The position numbers and the translations under genes are program-made. Positions 40,277 through 49,509 of a DNA stretch of 64,000 nt are shown in pieces. The stretch's first letter is position 1, and every line of letters starts with the position of its first letter. The stretch covers positions 91,420 to 155,419 of the forward strand of contig UQEU01000005.1 in the NCBI GenBank assembly GCA_900540085.1, written 5' to 3'. The notes below the pieces were generated by a model. It was not told the DNA's origin. It made no database searches and was given only the letters and a program-made list of their open reading frames with translations. Origin of the DNA: an uncultured Eubacteriales bacterium (GTDB lineage Bacteria; Bacillota; Clostridia; Oscillospirales; Acutalibacteraceae).

Positions 40277-43200
40277 ATGAAAAAAACGAGCAAGAAAATC
40301 CTCAGCTTTTTCTTAGCTGTGGTAATGGCCGTGTCGGCTTGCTCAGTCGGATTCACTGCTTGGGCGCAGGAAGTAAATCCGACAGACAAGTTGTTCAACG
40401 ACACTGACCTTGACGCCAAGACAAGTATTGATGAAATCAATAAAGTTCTTGACACTTATTTACCCGATATTCTGACTGCCGTTAACGGTGAAAACAACAC
40501 ACTCGGAAATATCGGTATCAACATCGACGAAATTAAAGCGTTTGATTCAAACGGTAAGTATGACAGTGATGCTTTCTATGCATTTGCAGGTCAACTTTCT
40601 TTGTATCTGATAAAAATGCTTTATGCCGGAGCAGCCGGTAACGCAAAGGAACCATTCCTAAAATCAAGCTTCTCAGAGCTTTATCTTTCGTCTCTTTTAA
40701 AAGATGATAATGCTTTGTTAGATTTCTTCACATACAAAGCTGTTATCGATGAAGTTAAAAATAAAAAAGACCATGCTGCAAAAGATTTTATTGACAATAT
40801 TTCTGAAGAATTTAACAAGATTGAAAAAGCAGCAAAAGATATCGAAACTTCTTCTCAAGAAAAAAGAAACGATGTTTTCAACAACATCAACTCTATGACT
40901 GAGACTTTATTATCACATCAGGAAGTTGCAAATGCAATTGGAGCATTGAGTTTTGATGGAACCTATGGTTCGATTGAATCATTGAAGAATGTAACTGTCA
41001 AATTGGATGACGGCAAATATTCACTTTCAAAAGCAAATGCAACAAATGGTATTAAATATATTTTAGATGCTCCTGCTTTTAGTTCTTTAAAAGAAGCCGA
41101 CATTGTTGATTTTATATCTCGCTATAAGCAATTTGCAAAAGATTTGGGAATTCAAAACTTTAAGTTAGATGAAGATGTTGCAAGTGCAATTTATTTGTTC
41201 TTTGTAACAACAACACCATTCTATGCAGATGTAATCGGTGCATCTGCGATCAATAAATTTGCAAATGACGGTGGTTACAAATTTACTGTTGACAACAAGG
41301 AATTGACTCCTTCAAACTATTTAACAGTTCTTGGCAATATCTACACACCTGATATGTTCAAAAAAGACTGCGAAGAAAAGGGCTATACAGTTCTTAAAAA
41401 CGAAGTTCAAAGCACATACGAATTTGTTCTCGGTAAGATTTATGTTTCTATCATAACAGGTTTCGGAGCAGGCAAAACTTATTCCGAAGTTGCTTTTTCT
41501 GTTTTTGATGGAAATATTGATCAAGGTGGATTGAAAGACAAGGCATATACAAACGAATTCACAAAAGGTCTTGCTGTTACAAGCGGTTTAAAGACAGTTG
41601 AAGAAATGGATTCCATTATTGCCGCAAATTCGGATAAACCCGAAAAAGTTTACGAAACAGTATTTGGCAAAACACAAACTATATTTGACTCTGTTTATGC
41701 ATATTTCAATTACTTTTATTGGGATAAAGCAAATATTACTTCGATGTATGAATATGATAACTTCAAAATGCCATATGAAGTATCAATTGCAGTTGCAAAC
41801 GATAAAATCAACGGATACCTTGATAAATATCTTATGGATAACAAAATCAAAAATACTATCAACTTAGTATTAGGTATTCTTGGTGTTAAAGATTTATCGG
41901 TTGATGTTTTGTACAACACCCTATATAATGTTATAAATAATATAGCAATGTATCCCGCTGCGACAATTCTTGCTGTTGCACCTGTTTTGGTAACAGTTGT
42001 TGATCAGATTCTTTTCCAATTATTGTTCTTGAACAAAAGTGCTAACAATTTAGTTTTCGGTCTTCTTGGCGGTATAGAAATTAACGGAAAACCGTTTAAA
42101 GAATATTATCAAAATGCCGGAGATATGGAAATAGGTATCGGTCAGACATTCTTTGACCTCAACTATGTTCTTCCCGCTCTTCTTAATTGGTTCTGCGGCG
42201 ACGACAGTTATATAAGCGGATATTATGAAGCTCCGTATGACACCAATGTTCCGAGAATTGTCAATATATATGTAGCAGATAAGGCTCTTGCAGGATTAAA
42301 AGGCTTTGACAAACTCTTTGCCGGTATCACAGACCCTGCTGCAAAAGAAATTCTTCAAACACTTGTAACATACGCTACTCAAAATGTTACAAAACTTTAT
42401 TCAAACAAAAACGGTAACAAACCTACAACAAAACTTAGAAAAGGTGCTAATAAAGTATTTAGTGCAATACCTGAAATCATCAATTCATTGGGTACAACAT
42501 TCAACGATAAATATGAAGTACAAAATGAATGGAAGTATGGTAAGTATTTTGTTTCAGATACCTACGGCACACCTTCAACTAAGAAAACAAACACATTTGT
42601 AAACGAACTTATTAAAATTGCAACAAAAGCAGACAAGTTTGAAAACAAAGACTCAATCTACAAAACTGCTACAAAAACACTTGAAGAAGTTAACAACCTT
42701 CTTATAAACGGTGTTCTCAATGGTCTTCTTGACTTTGTTGACGGTGTTGTAGCAACAGAAAATAAAGTTACTGCTCAAATTCCTGTTATTTCAGGATTAC
42801 TTGAAGCACTCGGCGGTTTCGGTGAAACAAGCGTTATAACAGATGTTATTAACAATGTTTTCCAAATCACAAGAAATAACGACTATTCATTCACTTTCGC
42901 AGAAAGAGAAAATGGCTTGACCGGTCTTTCTGTTGAAAACGGATACTTCCTTCTCAGCAATATCGACGCTATCGTTAAAATAGTTATGAAAGTTGTTGAG
43001 AACAGCCAAAATACTGCTGCTTCAGACGCAAAAGCAACAGCTCAAAACAGTGCTCCTTACGCAGCAAATGAAACAAAATCATCTAAATACAGCTCACTTC
43101 TTACAGATGAAAATGTTGCAAACGCAAAGGGCATTTTAGGCAAACTTGATGAAATGCTTGCAGACACACTTGCAAACTCTTCTATCAACGATTACGATAT

Positions 43201-46200
43201 GGATTCAACTGAAGATATTCTTTCAGGTGTAATCAATCTCTTGTCAAACTACTTCGGTGCAGAAAATGCCGACAAATATGTTCAAATGGCTGACAGCTAT
43301 TTGGCTATGGTTGACAACAACTACAAACCTGACAGCGAAGGAAATATTGACTACAAAACTATTTACTCAAACAAAAATCTCACAAACTTTGTTGTTCAAA
43401 CATACGCTTTCATTGAAAATATTTTAGATGTAGCAACATCAGAAATTAAAGTAACTCAAATCAATGAAAATTACAATGTTGCAACAGAAGCACTTAAAGG
43501 AATTATCTCTCCGGACGCAGTTGGTATCAGATTAAGTGACAAAGCCGATGTTCAAAACAAACTCATGGCACTTGATAACTGGGATGATGTTCTTGAAGAT
43601 GGCGACAACGGTAAAAACTCTCAAATCAAAGACGGTTTCTCACTTGATTGGGGAATTAAAGCAGGCGATAAAGAAAGCTTCTACTCTGCTTTCGCTTCAG
43701 CTTTCCGCCTTATCACATCTGTTATTTCAGTATTACTTATAGATGCAAACTACTATGAAAATGTATTGCAGCCGATTTCAACAGCTGTACTTTCAGATAT
43801 GGATGTTGAAGTTGAATTGTTTGGAGAAAAAATCAAACCTGTTCAGGCTGTACTTGACAGTTCAAAAGTAAATACAAACGACGACTGCTTTATGGCAATC
43901 GTAAGACCTGTAAGCGCAGGACTTTCAGCGTTCTACAAACAACCTGCTACAACTCTTGTAGATGTTCTCAAAGGCGTTGCAAAAATTGTAAATGATGAAA
44001 CTCAGCCACAACTTTCAACTGTTCTTGTAAATGCCATTACACCTATAAAGAATGAAATTTCAGGTCTTAAAAATGTTATCAGTGTTCTTTCACCTACCCT
44101 TGCAAACAAACTTTCAGACATTGAAGGAAAACTTAATTCTGCACTCAGCGTTGTAAAACTCGTAAAAGCAGATATGATAATTCCGATGCTCAATGGTATG
44201 CTTGAAAGTGCTTTAGGTAAATACGGAATTAAGCTGACGCTTCCTGCAATTAACTGGAACACATTGGCTACATCCAAAGATGAAGAAACAATCATTCTTG
44301 TTACAGCTTATGTAATTGACCTTTTGATTACAAACGCTGACGCACTTGGTAAACTCGCAGATTTACTTGCAGTTAGCAACCCTGAACTTTCTGCTACTCT
44401 TAAACAAGTAGTTGAAATTCTTAAAAAACTTGACATTGAAACTGTATTTGACATTCTCAATGTTGTTTTAAGCTTAACATCCGACCCTGTTGAAGCATAT
44501 TGGACTTTCCTCCAATATATCCAGGAAAAATACACAAACTTCAAATACCCTGTCGGCGTTACAATCGCTTCTGCAAAGAGAGCAGTATCTCAACTCGACG
44601 GTATTGTTAAAAATGTATTCCCTCTTCTTCAAGGTTTCGGCGTAGTAGATGCAGCAAGTCTTTCAGGACTTCTTAATGACATGCTCTTTACAAACGCTAA
44701 CCTTACATCTGTTGCCAAAGCTCTCTACACTGCAGTAGAAGGCGCTGCAAGCACACTTGCTGTTGCAGGTATAGATGTTACAACTAAAGGATTTGCAAAT
44801 CTCCTTAAAGATTCATCTTACGGTAAAACATATTCAACAGCTGCAAGCCAAATCGCTAAAGCAGACTCTTGGAAAAATGTTAAATCTGTTGATTGGGGCT
44901 TCAAAGACGGCTCATCAAAAGCAAAAACAGGCTTTGTAAACGCTTTTGCTGCTATTCTTCGCCCATTCAATGATGTAGCTGCTATTCTTCTTGCAGACGG
45001 CAACTTCAATATCGGTAAACTCATCGGCGACATTTCATTTGACAACGGCAATGTTTCAATGAAAGACGGCGTACTTACAATCATTGTTGCAGGTCAACCT
45101 GAAGGCGGTAAAGATTCCGTTATCAAAATCGACCTCAGTGCTGCTCTTGAAGAAATCAAAGCAATTTCAATCTACGGCGGCAACGGCTACGAAAGTGCTG
45201 TAATTCCGCTTCTCGAAGCATTCAAATGCTCAGGTATTAAAGATTACAATACCTACCTCAATGAGTATAAACAAGCAAAAGATAATCTTATCATCAATAT
45301 ACTCAACCCATTGTTCAACTTTGTTGACAAACTTGCTAACGCACCGTTTGATGTATTGACTTCTGTTCTTCCGAACATTGCATACTTCATCGGCAACGGC
45401 GGTCTTTCACAATTTGTAAACAACCTTCTTGCACCGGTTACAAACATTATTGCTAACCTTAAAAATGCAGGTATTGATGTAAACGAAATCATCAAACAAA
45501 TTGCAGGAAAAGACCTTTCAACACTCATCAGCGACGCACTTGGAATTAAAGTTCAAATCGACCTTGCAAATCTCAGTGCGTTCAGAGTACAAGACATCAT
45601 CATTCCTCTTGTAAACCAACTCCTTGCAAGCAAGGGCATCAATATTCAACTTTCAGACATTGATTGGCTCAAATTTGCAGGACTCGGAACAGTTTACAAC
45701 TTCAACAGCGTTGCTAAACATTACGGCACAGCTACTGCAGTTAAAGTAAACGACCAAGGTAAAGTTCTCATTGCTGTTCTTCGTTACATCCTTTCAAATG
45801 TAATGGAAAAGAACAATATGAAGACAATCAAAAACCTTGTAGCAGGAATTGAAATGGATAAGACAGTTAAGAACATTCTTGCAAGCGTTCTCAATACAAT
45901 CGGTCAATCAACACCTGACCAAATCATTGCAGCGCTTATCAGACTTCTTAACGGTACTCCTACAAACTCATTCTGGAATTACACAGGATACAAATTTAAG
46001 AACTACTCATTCTCATATCCTGAAGGTATGGATTTAGAGTTCCTTCAAAATCTCGCTCCTTCACTTGACGAACTTGTAGTAGGCTTTATCAATCTTAACG
46101 AAACAATCGGTGGTTTGATTTACAAGAACGACATTATCAATACTCTTGTTCAGGCTATCTATACAAACATAGAAAAAGTTAAGATTTCAGGTTCAATGAA

Positions 46201-47269
46201 CCTCACACAACTTCTTAAACAAACAGGTATCGACTTGACACCTGCAAACTTTGCAAAATTACTCACAGACAAAGACTACGGTAAATCATTCGGAAGCGTT
46301 GCTTCTCAAATCAAAGGTGCTAAGTCTTGGTCTAAAGTAAACTTTAAATCTCTTAACTGGGGCGTAAGCAACAGAGAGACATTTGTAAACGCACTTTGCG
46401 CTGCACTTCGTCCTATCTATGGAGTTCTTGATGTTCTTCTTAACGACGCTTCTCTCGGCTTGTTCGGTGTTCTCTCAATTCCGGGCAGCGACGGTTACAC
46501 AAGCTCAATCGTTCCGTTCATGGAAGCACTCAGTCTTTACAACATCAAGACACAATATCAATACAGAGAAGATATCTTGAAGTCATACGACAATATCCTT
46601 CTTGATATACTCAATCCTCTCTTGGATAAAGTAGAAGATATTCTCTATGCTCCTATTGAAACACTTATGGATATGCTTCCGAACCTTGCATACTTCTTTG
46701 CAAACGGCGGACTTCTCCAATTGGTTGACAATCTTACTACACCGGTAACTGCTCTTCTTGACACACTCAAGCCTATTGTTAATGTAAACGACATTCTCAA
46801 GCAGCTTAATGTTAAGCTCGGCGGCAAGTACATTGATGTATATCACATCTCTGACATCCTCAAACCTTATGTAGAACCAAATAAAGTTGTTCCTATGATT
46901 AACAACCTTCTTGCTACAACAAAGATTGAGGGCAAACCTATCGGTATCAAACTCAACAACATTGATTGGTTCCAGCTTGCAAGCCACGGTGAATTGGTAA
47001 GCGAAGCGTCACAGGCAGCTACAATCGGTATCAGAACTTATGTTAAAGCTGACCAGGCTGAAACACTTATCGCTGTTCTTCGTTATCTCATCAATACAAT
47101 TCAAACAGGAGATAACCTTGACAAGATTAAAGAACTTGTAACAGGTCTTGTAGGCGATAACGATACTGTATCAGGCATACTTGCACAAGTATTTGATATG
47201 TTTGCACAGTATAAGGGCGACGAACTCATTGCTCAAATCAATGAACTTATCGCTATGATAGCCGGCTAA
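40277..47269 (+). CDS. Giant secreted repeat protein (2330 residues)
   Basis: The start is the ATG at 40277, eight bases after AAGGAGAG; an in-frame ATG two codons earlier lies too close to that site. A signal peptide of about 32 residues ends near GFTAWAQ. The rest looks largely helical and hydrophobic with few cysteines. From about residue 1077 on there are three related repeats (see separate entries) with shared segments such as ILNPLFNFVDKL / ILNPLLDKVEDI and VLPNIAYFIGNGGL / MLPNLAYFFANGGL. Recurring IIPLVNQLLASKGINIQL-type segments recall lipid-binding TULIP/BPI layouts, but that is speculation. The protein ends without dockerin, LPXTG or S-layer motif. A strong terminator follows. Confidence 0.88.
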   Translation: MKKTSKKILSFFLAVVMAVSACSVGFTAWAQEVNPTDKLFNDTDLDAKTSIDEINKVLDTYLPDILTAVNGENNTLGNIGINIDEIKAFDSNGKYDSDAFYAFAGQLSLYLIKMLYAGAAGNAKEPFLKSSFSELYLSSLLKDDNALLDFFTYKAVIDEVKNKKDHAAKDFIDNISEEFNKIEKAAKDIETSSQEKRNDVFNNINSMTETLLSHQEVANAIGALSFDGTYGSIESLKNVTVKLDDGKYSLSKANATNGIKYILDAPAFSSLKEADIVDFISRYKQFAKDLGIQNFKLDEDVASAIYLFFVTTTPFYADVIGASAINKFANDGGYKFTVDNKELTPSNYLTVLGNIYTPDMFKKDCEEKGYTVLKNEVQSTYEFVLGKIYVSIITGFGAGKTYSEVAFSVFDGNIDQGGLKDKAYTNEFTKGLAVTSGLKTVEEMDSIIAANSDKPEKVYETVFGKTQTIFDSVYAYFNYFYWDKANITSMYEYDNFKMPYEVSIAVANDKINGYLDKYLMDNKIKNTINLVLGILGVKDLSVDVLYNTLYNVINNIAMYPAATILAVAPVLVTVVDQILFQLLFLNKSANNLVFGLLGGIEINGKPFKEYYQNAGDMEIGIGQTFFDLNYVLPALLNWFCGDDSYISGYYEAPYDTNVPRIVNIYVADKALAGLKGFDKLFAGITDPAAKEILQTLVTYATQNVTKLYSNKNGNKPTTKLRKGANKVFSAIPEIINSLGTTFNDKYEVQNEWKYGKYFVSDTYGTPSTKKTNTFVNELIKIATKADKFENKDSIYKTATKTLEEVNNLLINGVLNGLLDFVDGVVATENKVTAQIPVISGLLEALGGFGETSVITDVINNVFQITRNNDYSFTFAERENGLTGLSVENGYFLLSNIDAIVKIVMKVVENSQNTAASDAKATAQNSAPYAANETKSSKYSSLLTDENVANAKGILGKLDEMLADTLANSSINDYDMDSTEDILSGVINLLSNYFGAENADKYVQMADSYLAMVDNNYKPDSEGNIDYKTIYSNKNLTNFVVQTYAFIENILDVATSEIKVTQINENYNVATEALKGIISPDAVGIRLSDKADVQNKLMALDNWDDVLEDGDNGKNSQIKDGFSLDWGIKAGDKESFYSAFASAFRLITSVISVLLIDANYYENVLQPISTAVLSDMDVEVELFGEKIKPVQAVLDSSKVNTNDDCFMAIVRPVSAGLSAFYKQPATTLVDVLKGVAKIVNDETQPQLSTVLVNAITPIKNEISGLKNVISVLSPTLANKLSDIEGKLNSALSVVKLVKADMIIPMLNGMLESALGKYGIKLTLPAINWNTLATSKDEETIILVTAYVIDLLITNADALGKLADLLAVSNPELSATLKQVVEILKKLDIETVFDILNVVLSLTSDPVEAYWTFLQYIQEKYTNFKYPVGVTIASAKRAVSQLDGIVKNVFPLLQGFGVVDAASLSGLLNDMLFTNANLTSVAKALYTAVEGAASTLAVAGIDVTTKGFANLLKDSSYGKTYSTAASQIAKADSWKNVKSVDWGFKDGSSKAKTGFVNAFAAILRPFNDVAAILLADGNFNIGKLIGDISFDNGNVSMKDGVLTIIVAGQPEGGKDSVIKIDLSAALEEIKAISIYGGNGYESAVIPLLEAFKCSGIKDYNTYLNEYKQAKDNLIINILNPLFNFVDKLANAPFDVLTSVLPNIAYFIGNGGLSQFVNNLLAPVTNIIANLKNAGIDVNEIIKQIAGKDLSTLISDALGIKVQIDLANLSAFRVQDIIIPLVNQLLASKGINIQLSDIDWLKFAGLGTVYNFNSVAKHYGTATAVKVNDQGKVLIAVLRYILSNVMEKNNMKTIKNLVAGIEMDKTVKNILASVLNTIGQSTPDQIIAALIRLLNGTPTNSFWNYTGYKFKNYSFSYPEGMDLEFLQNLAPSLDELVVGFINLNETIGGLIYKNDIINTLVQAIYTNIEKVKISGSMNLTQLLKQTGIDLTPANFAKLLTDKDYGKSFGSVASQIKGAKSWSKVNFKSLNWGVSNRETFVNALCAALRPIYGVLDVLLNDASLGLFGVLSIPGSDGYTSSIVPFMEALSLYNIKTQYQYREDILKSYDNILLDILNPLLDKVEDILYAPIETLMDMLPNLAYFFANGGLLQLVDNLTTPVTALLDTLKPIVNVNDILKQLNVKLGGKYIDVYHISDILKPYVEPNKVVPMINNLLATTKIEGKPIGIKLNNIDWFQLASHGELVSEASQAATIGIRTYVKADQAETLIAVLRYLINTIQTGDNLDKIKELVTGLVGDNDTVSGILAQVFDMFAQYKGDELIAQINELIAMIAG
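43507..44789 (+). repeat. Internal protein repeat 1 of the 2330-residue protein
   Basis: Residues of about 1077-1504. It opens with ISPDAVGIRLSDKADVQNKL, contains DNWDDVLEDG and FSLDWGIKAGDKESFYSAF, and ends with the IIPMLNGMLESALGKYGIKL and INWNTL segments that match the later repeats. It is the most diverged of the three. Confidence 0.65.
44790..46246 (+). repeat. Internal protein repeat 2 of the 2330-residue protein
   Basis: Residues of about 1505-1989. It opens with GFANLLKDSSYGKTYSTA, then ADSWKNVKSVDWGF, ILNPLFNFVDKLANAPFDVL and IIPLVNQLLASKGINIQL followed by DIDWLKF. Order and spacing match repeat 3. Confidence 0.75.
46247..47266 (+). repeat. Internal protein repeat 3 of the 2330-residue protein
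   Basis: Residues of about 1990-2330. It opens with NFAKLLTDKDYGKSFGSVAS, then AKSWSKVNFKSLNWGV, ILNPLLDKVEDILYAPIETL and VVPMINNLLATTKIEGK followed by NIDWFQL. It is shorter than repeat 2 because the protein ends before the last part. Confidence 0.75.
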
Positions 47270-47288
47270 TGCCTGACTAAACAACAAT

Positions 47289-47318
47289 AAAAAACCGACT
47301 CGAAAGAGTCGGTTTTTT
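47289..47318 (+). terminator. Terminator after the 2330-residue protein gene
   Basis: A perfect 13-bp stem (47289-47301 with 47306-47318) around GAAA runs into T residues, 20 bases after the stop codon. Confidence 0.94.
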
Positions 47319-47609
47319 ATTATATTAGCAAAAGAAAATCAAATTACAAATTTATATATGCCGAAAATATTTTTCTTTAAATAAAAGTATCTTTTAATTA
47401 TATCCATATATCTAAAAAAATCTAAATAAAACCTAATTTCATCAGTGAAACAATATAAATGACTGCGAATTTTATCAAAATATTCATTAAATTCATTTTC
47501 GATTTTTTCAAATAAATAAAATTTTGACAATATCTTTTGTTATTGTTGATTATCATATCATTTTTTTGTATAATAGTTTTATATTGACTATGTTAGCGGT
47601 GGTGATAAT
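47319..47609. other. AT-rich intergenic region before the Nudix gene
   Basis: Between the terminator and the Nudix start nothing but the promoter at 47546-47574 is recognised. A 63-codon minus-strand frame (47339-47530) lacks a ribosome site and has strongly biased AT-rich codons; it was not called. Confidence 0.6.
47546..47574 (+). promoter_or_regulatory. Promoter of the Nudix gene
   Basis: TTGATT (47546-47551) and a perfect TATAAT (47569-47574) are 17 bases apart, 35 bases before the ATG. Confidence 0.65.
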
Positions 47610-48323
47610 ATGTTAGGAAAATATGCACGGGTTAAAATCACCAATCCTATCGGTTCGGTTGACAAACTCGGCAGAAAATACCCGCTGAATTTTGGCTCTG
47701 TTATAGGCAAAGAAAAATATACGGCGTTTGTAATGGGAATTGACCACCCTGTTAAAAACTTTGACGGTCGTGTCATCGCAACGCTTTCCAATTCACGCAA
47801 AAAGCCTATTTTAATCATATCACCAAAAAGTTCACGGTATATAATCAACGATATTTTAAAATATATCGACTTGAAAAAACAATTTTCGGGCTATAAGCTC
47901 GAGTGTCTTTATGAAAGCAGCTGCGGTGCCGTTGTTTTCAGAGACATTAAAGGAGAAGTCAGATACCTGCTCATTAAAAACAAGCGTTCAACTCACTGGG
48001 GTTTCCCGAAAGGTCATATTGAAAAAGGCGAAACAAAGGAAGAAACGGCGCTTCGTGAAGTACTTGAGGAAACCGGGCTTCATCTCAAACTCATAGACGG
48101 GTTTGAAACTGTTTCTAAGTATAAAATTCAAAACAAAATTGAAAAACAAGTGTCAATCTTTGTAGGTACTACAACTGACACTGTTACAAAAATTCAAAAA
48201 GAAGAAATTGAAGACTATATTTGGCTCACTTTGGACAGGGCTTTATCATTGCTTAAATTTGAGAATGATAAAGAAATTCTTTTAAATGCAAACAAATTTT
48301 TGAATGAAAACAACTATATTTAA
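47610..48323 (+). CDS. Nudix hydrolase with N-terminal extension
   Basis: The 237-residue protein has a C-terminal Nudix domain (about residues 100-235) with an intact Nudix box, GHIEKGETKEET followed by REVLEETG, and a WGFPKGH lead-in typical of diadenosine-polyphosphate hydrolases. The first 95 residues form a separate domain I cannot name. The product should hydrolyse a nucleoside diphosphate linked to another group. The ATG follows GGTGGTGATAAT. The neighbouring nucleotidyltransferase-like gene starts four bases after the stop codon, so the genes are probably cotranscribed. Confidence 0.85.
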   Translation: MLGKYARVKITNPIGSVDKLGRKYPLNFGSVIGKEKYTAFVMGIDHPVKNFDGRVIATLSNSRKKPILIISPKSSRYIINDILKYIDLKKQFSGYKLECLYESSCGAVVFRDIKGEVRYLLIKNKRSTHWGFPKGHIEKGETKEETALREVLEETGLHLKLIDGFETVSKYKIQNKIEKQVSIFVGTTTDTVTKIQKEEIEDYIWLTLDRALSLLKFENDKEILLNANKFLNENNYI

Positions 48324-48326
48324 AAT

Positions 48327-49509
48327 ATGAATACTTCAAATTATCTTGTTTTTCTTTTAAAAAACATCTGAACGGCGAAAGTGTCGTTTTAGACAATGAA
48401 ACTGACTTTGTCAAACTTGCAAAACTTGCAGAGTTTCACAATTTGAGTGCAGTTTTGTACTGCATTTTAAACAATGCAGGGAATAAAGAAATTATTGGTA
48501 AAAGCGTTTTAAATGGATTGGAAAACGATTTTTTCAAATGTCTTTACAATTTTGAACTGCAAAAAGAAATCAAAAATGGTATTTCACAAGTTTTGTCACA
48601 CGCAAAAGTACGCCATATTTTCTTTAAGGGTACGCAAACGGTAAAATACTATCCTGTACCCGAATCAAGAAAAATGGGCGATATAGATTTTTTAATTGAC
48701 TTTGACAATGCCCAATCGGCAAAAGACGCACTGACTGAAAACGGCTATGCCTGTAAAGAGTATGGCGGAAATGTTTGGACTTTTGCAAAAAACGGCGTTT
48801 TGACTGAAATGCACTTGATTTTAATTGAAAAAGGCAAAATCAATGAGAGTTCATACTGCTTTTTTGAAAACGCAATCAATGTGGGGCTGTATAACGGCTT
48901 TTCAGGAACTTTTGATAACGAATATCATCTTGCATATTTAATCGCTCATATCGCCCACCATTTCAAATTTGGTGGTGCCGGAATTCGTCATATTTTAGAT
49001 ATTGCGTCTTATGTAACGAACTGTAATTTAAACTTTGAAAAAGTTTAAAAGTTTATCGGTATTTAGAAGAAACAGAACTAAAAACATTTTCAACGGTTAT
49101 CTTTTCAATTTGTGATAAATGGTTCGGCACAAATTTAATTATCGGAGAAAAACCGAACACCGAAAAATGTGAAAATTATATTTTGAAAAGCGGAACATTC
49201 GGAACCGACTCACAAAAAGCCGTTTCACTGACAAGGCGTTCCGTTACCGAATACAACAAAAAATTCGGTCTTGCAATACGATTGAAACTTTTATTTCCGT
49301 CGTATGAAAAAATGGTTTCACTGCCCTATATGGGCTTTTTGAAAAATAAAAAATATTTGCTGTTGTTCGCTTGGTTTTACCGTGCTTTTTATATCTTATT
49401 CAAAAGAAAAAACAACGCCCTTAAATTCATTGCGAACATAGGCTCAAAAGACACGCTGAAAAAAGCTGATGAAGAAAATAATTTTTTTGAGGAGATAGGA
49501 TTACAATGA
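48327..49509 (+). pseudogene. Nucleotidyltransferase-like gene (NTP_transf_5 type) broken by two frame changes
   Basis: Three frames together make one protein of about 390 residues. Frame one starts at the ATG 48327 (MNTSNYLVFLLK) and stops at 48369. Frame two carries KHLNGESVVLDNETDF onward to a stop at 49046, with the family stretch FFKGTQTVKYYPVPESRKM and GDIDFLIDF. Frame three continues VYRYLEETELKTF to 49509. Both changes go in the same direction and each would be repaired by adding one base, one in an A6 run, one near AAAAAGTTTAAAA. The end overlaps the GH27 start as ATGA, as in an intact operon. It may be a recent pseudogene, an assembly error, or at the first site a recoding event. 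Confidence 0.7.
48359..48388 (+). other. Slippery heptamer and hairpin at the first frame change
   Basis: A AAA AAC (48359-48365) is in the canonical phase for -1 slippage relative to the starting frame. Five bases later a six-bp stem (48371-48376 with 48383-48388, one G-U pair) follows. Slippage here would join the two frames exactly as the protein needs. Confidence 0.45.

Noticed and set aside
47339..47530. 63-codon minus-strand frame in the gap before the Nudix gene
   Set aside because: It starts at a TTG without a ribosome site and its residues are mostly Phe, Tyr, Ile and Lys, as expected from random AT-rich DNA.
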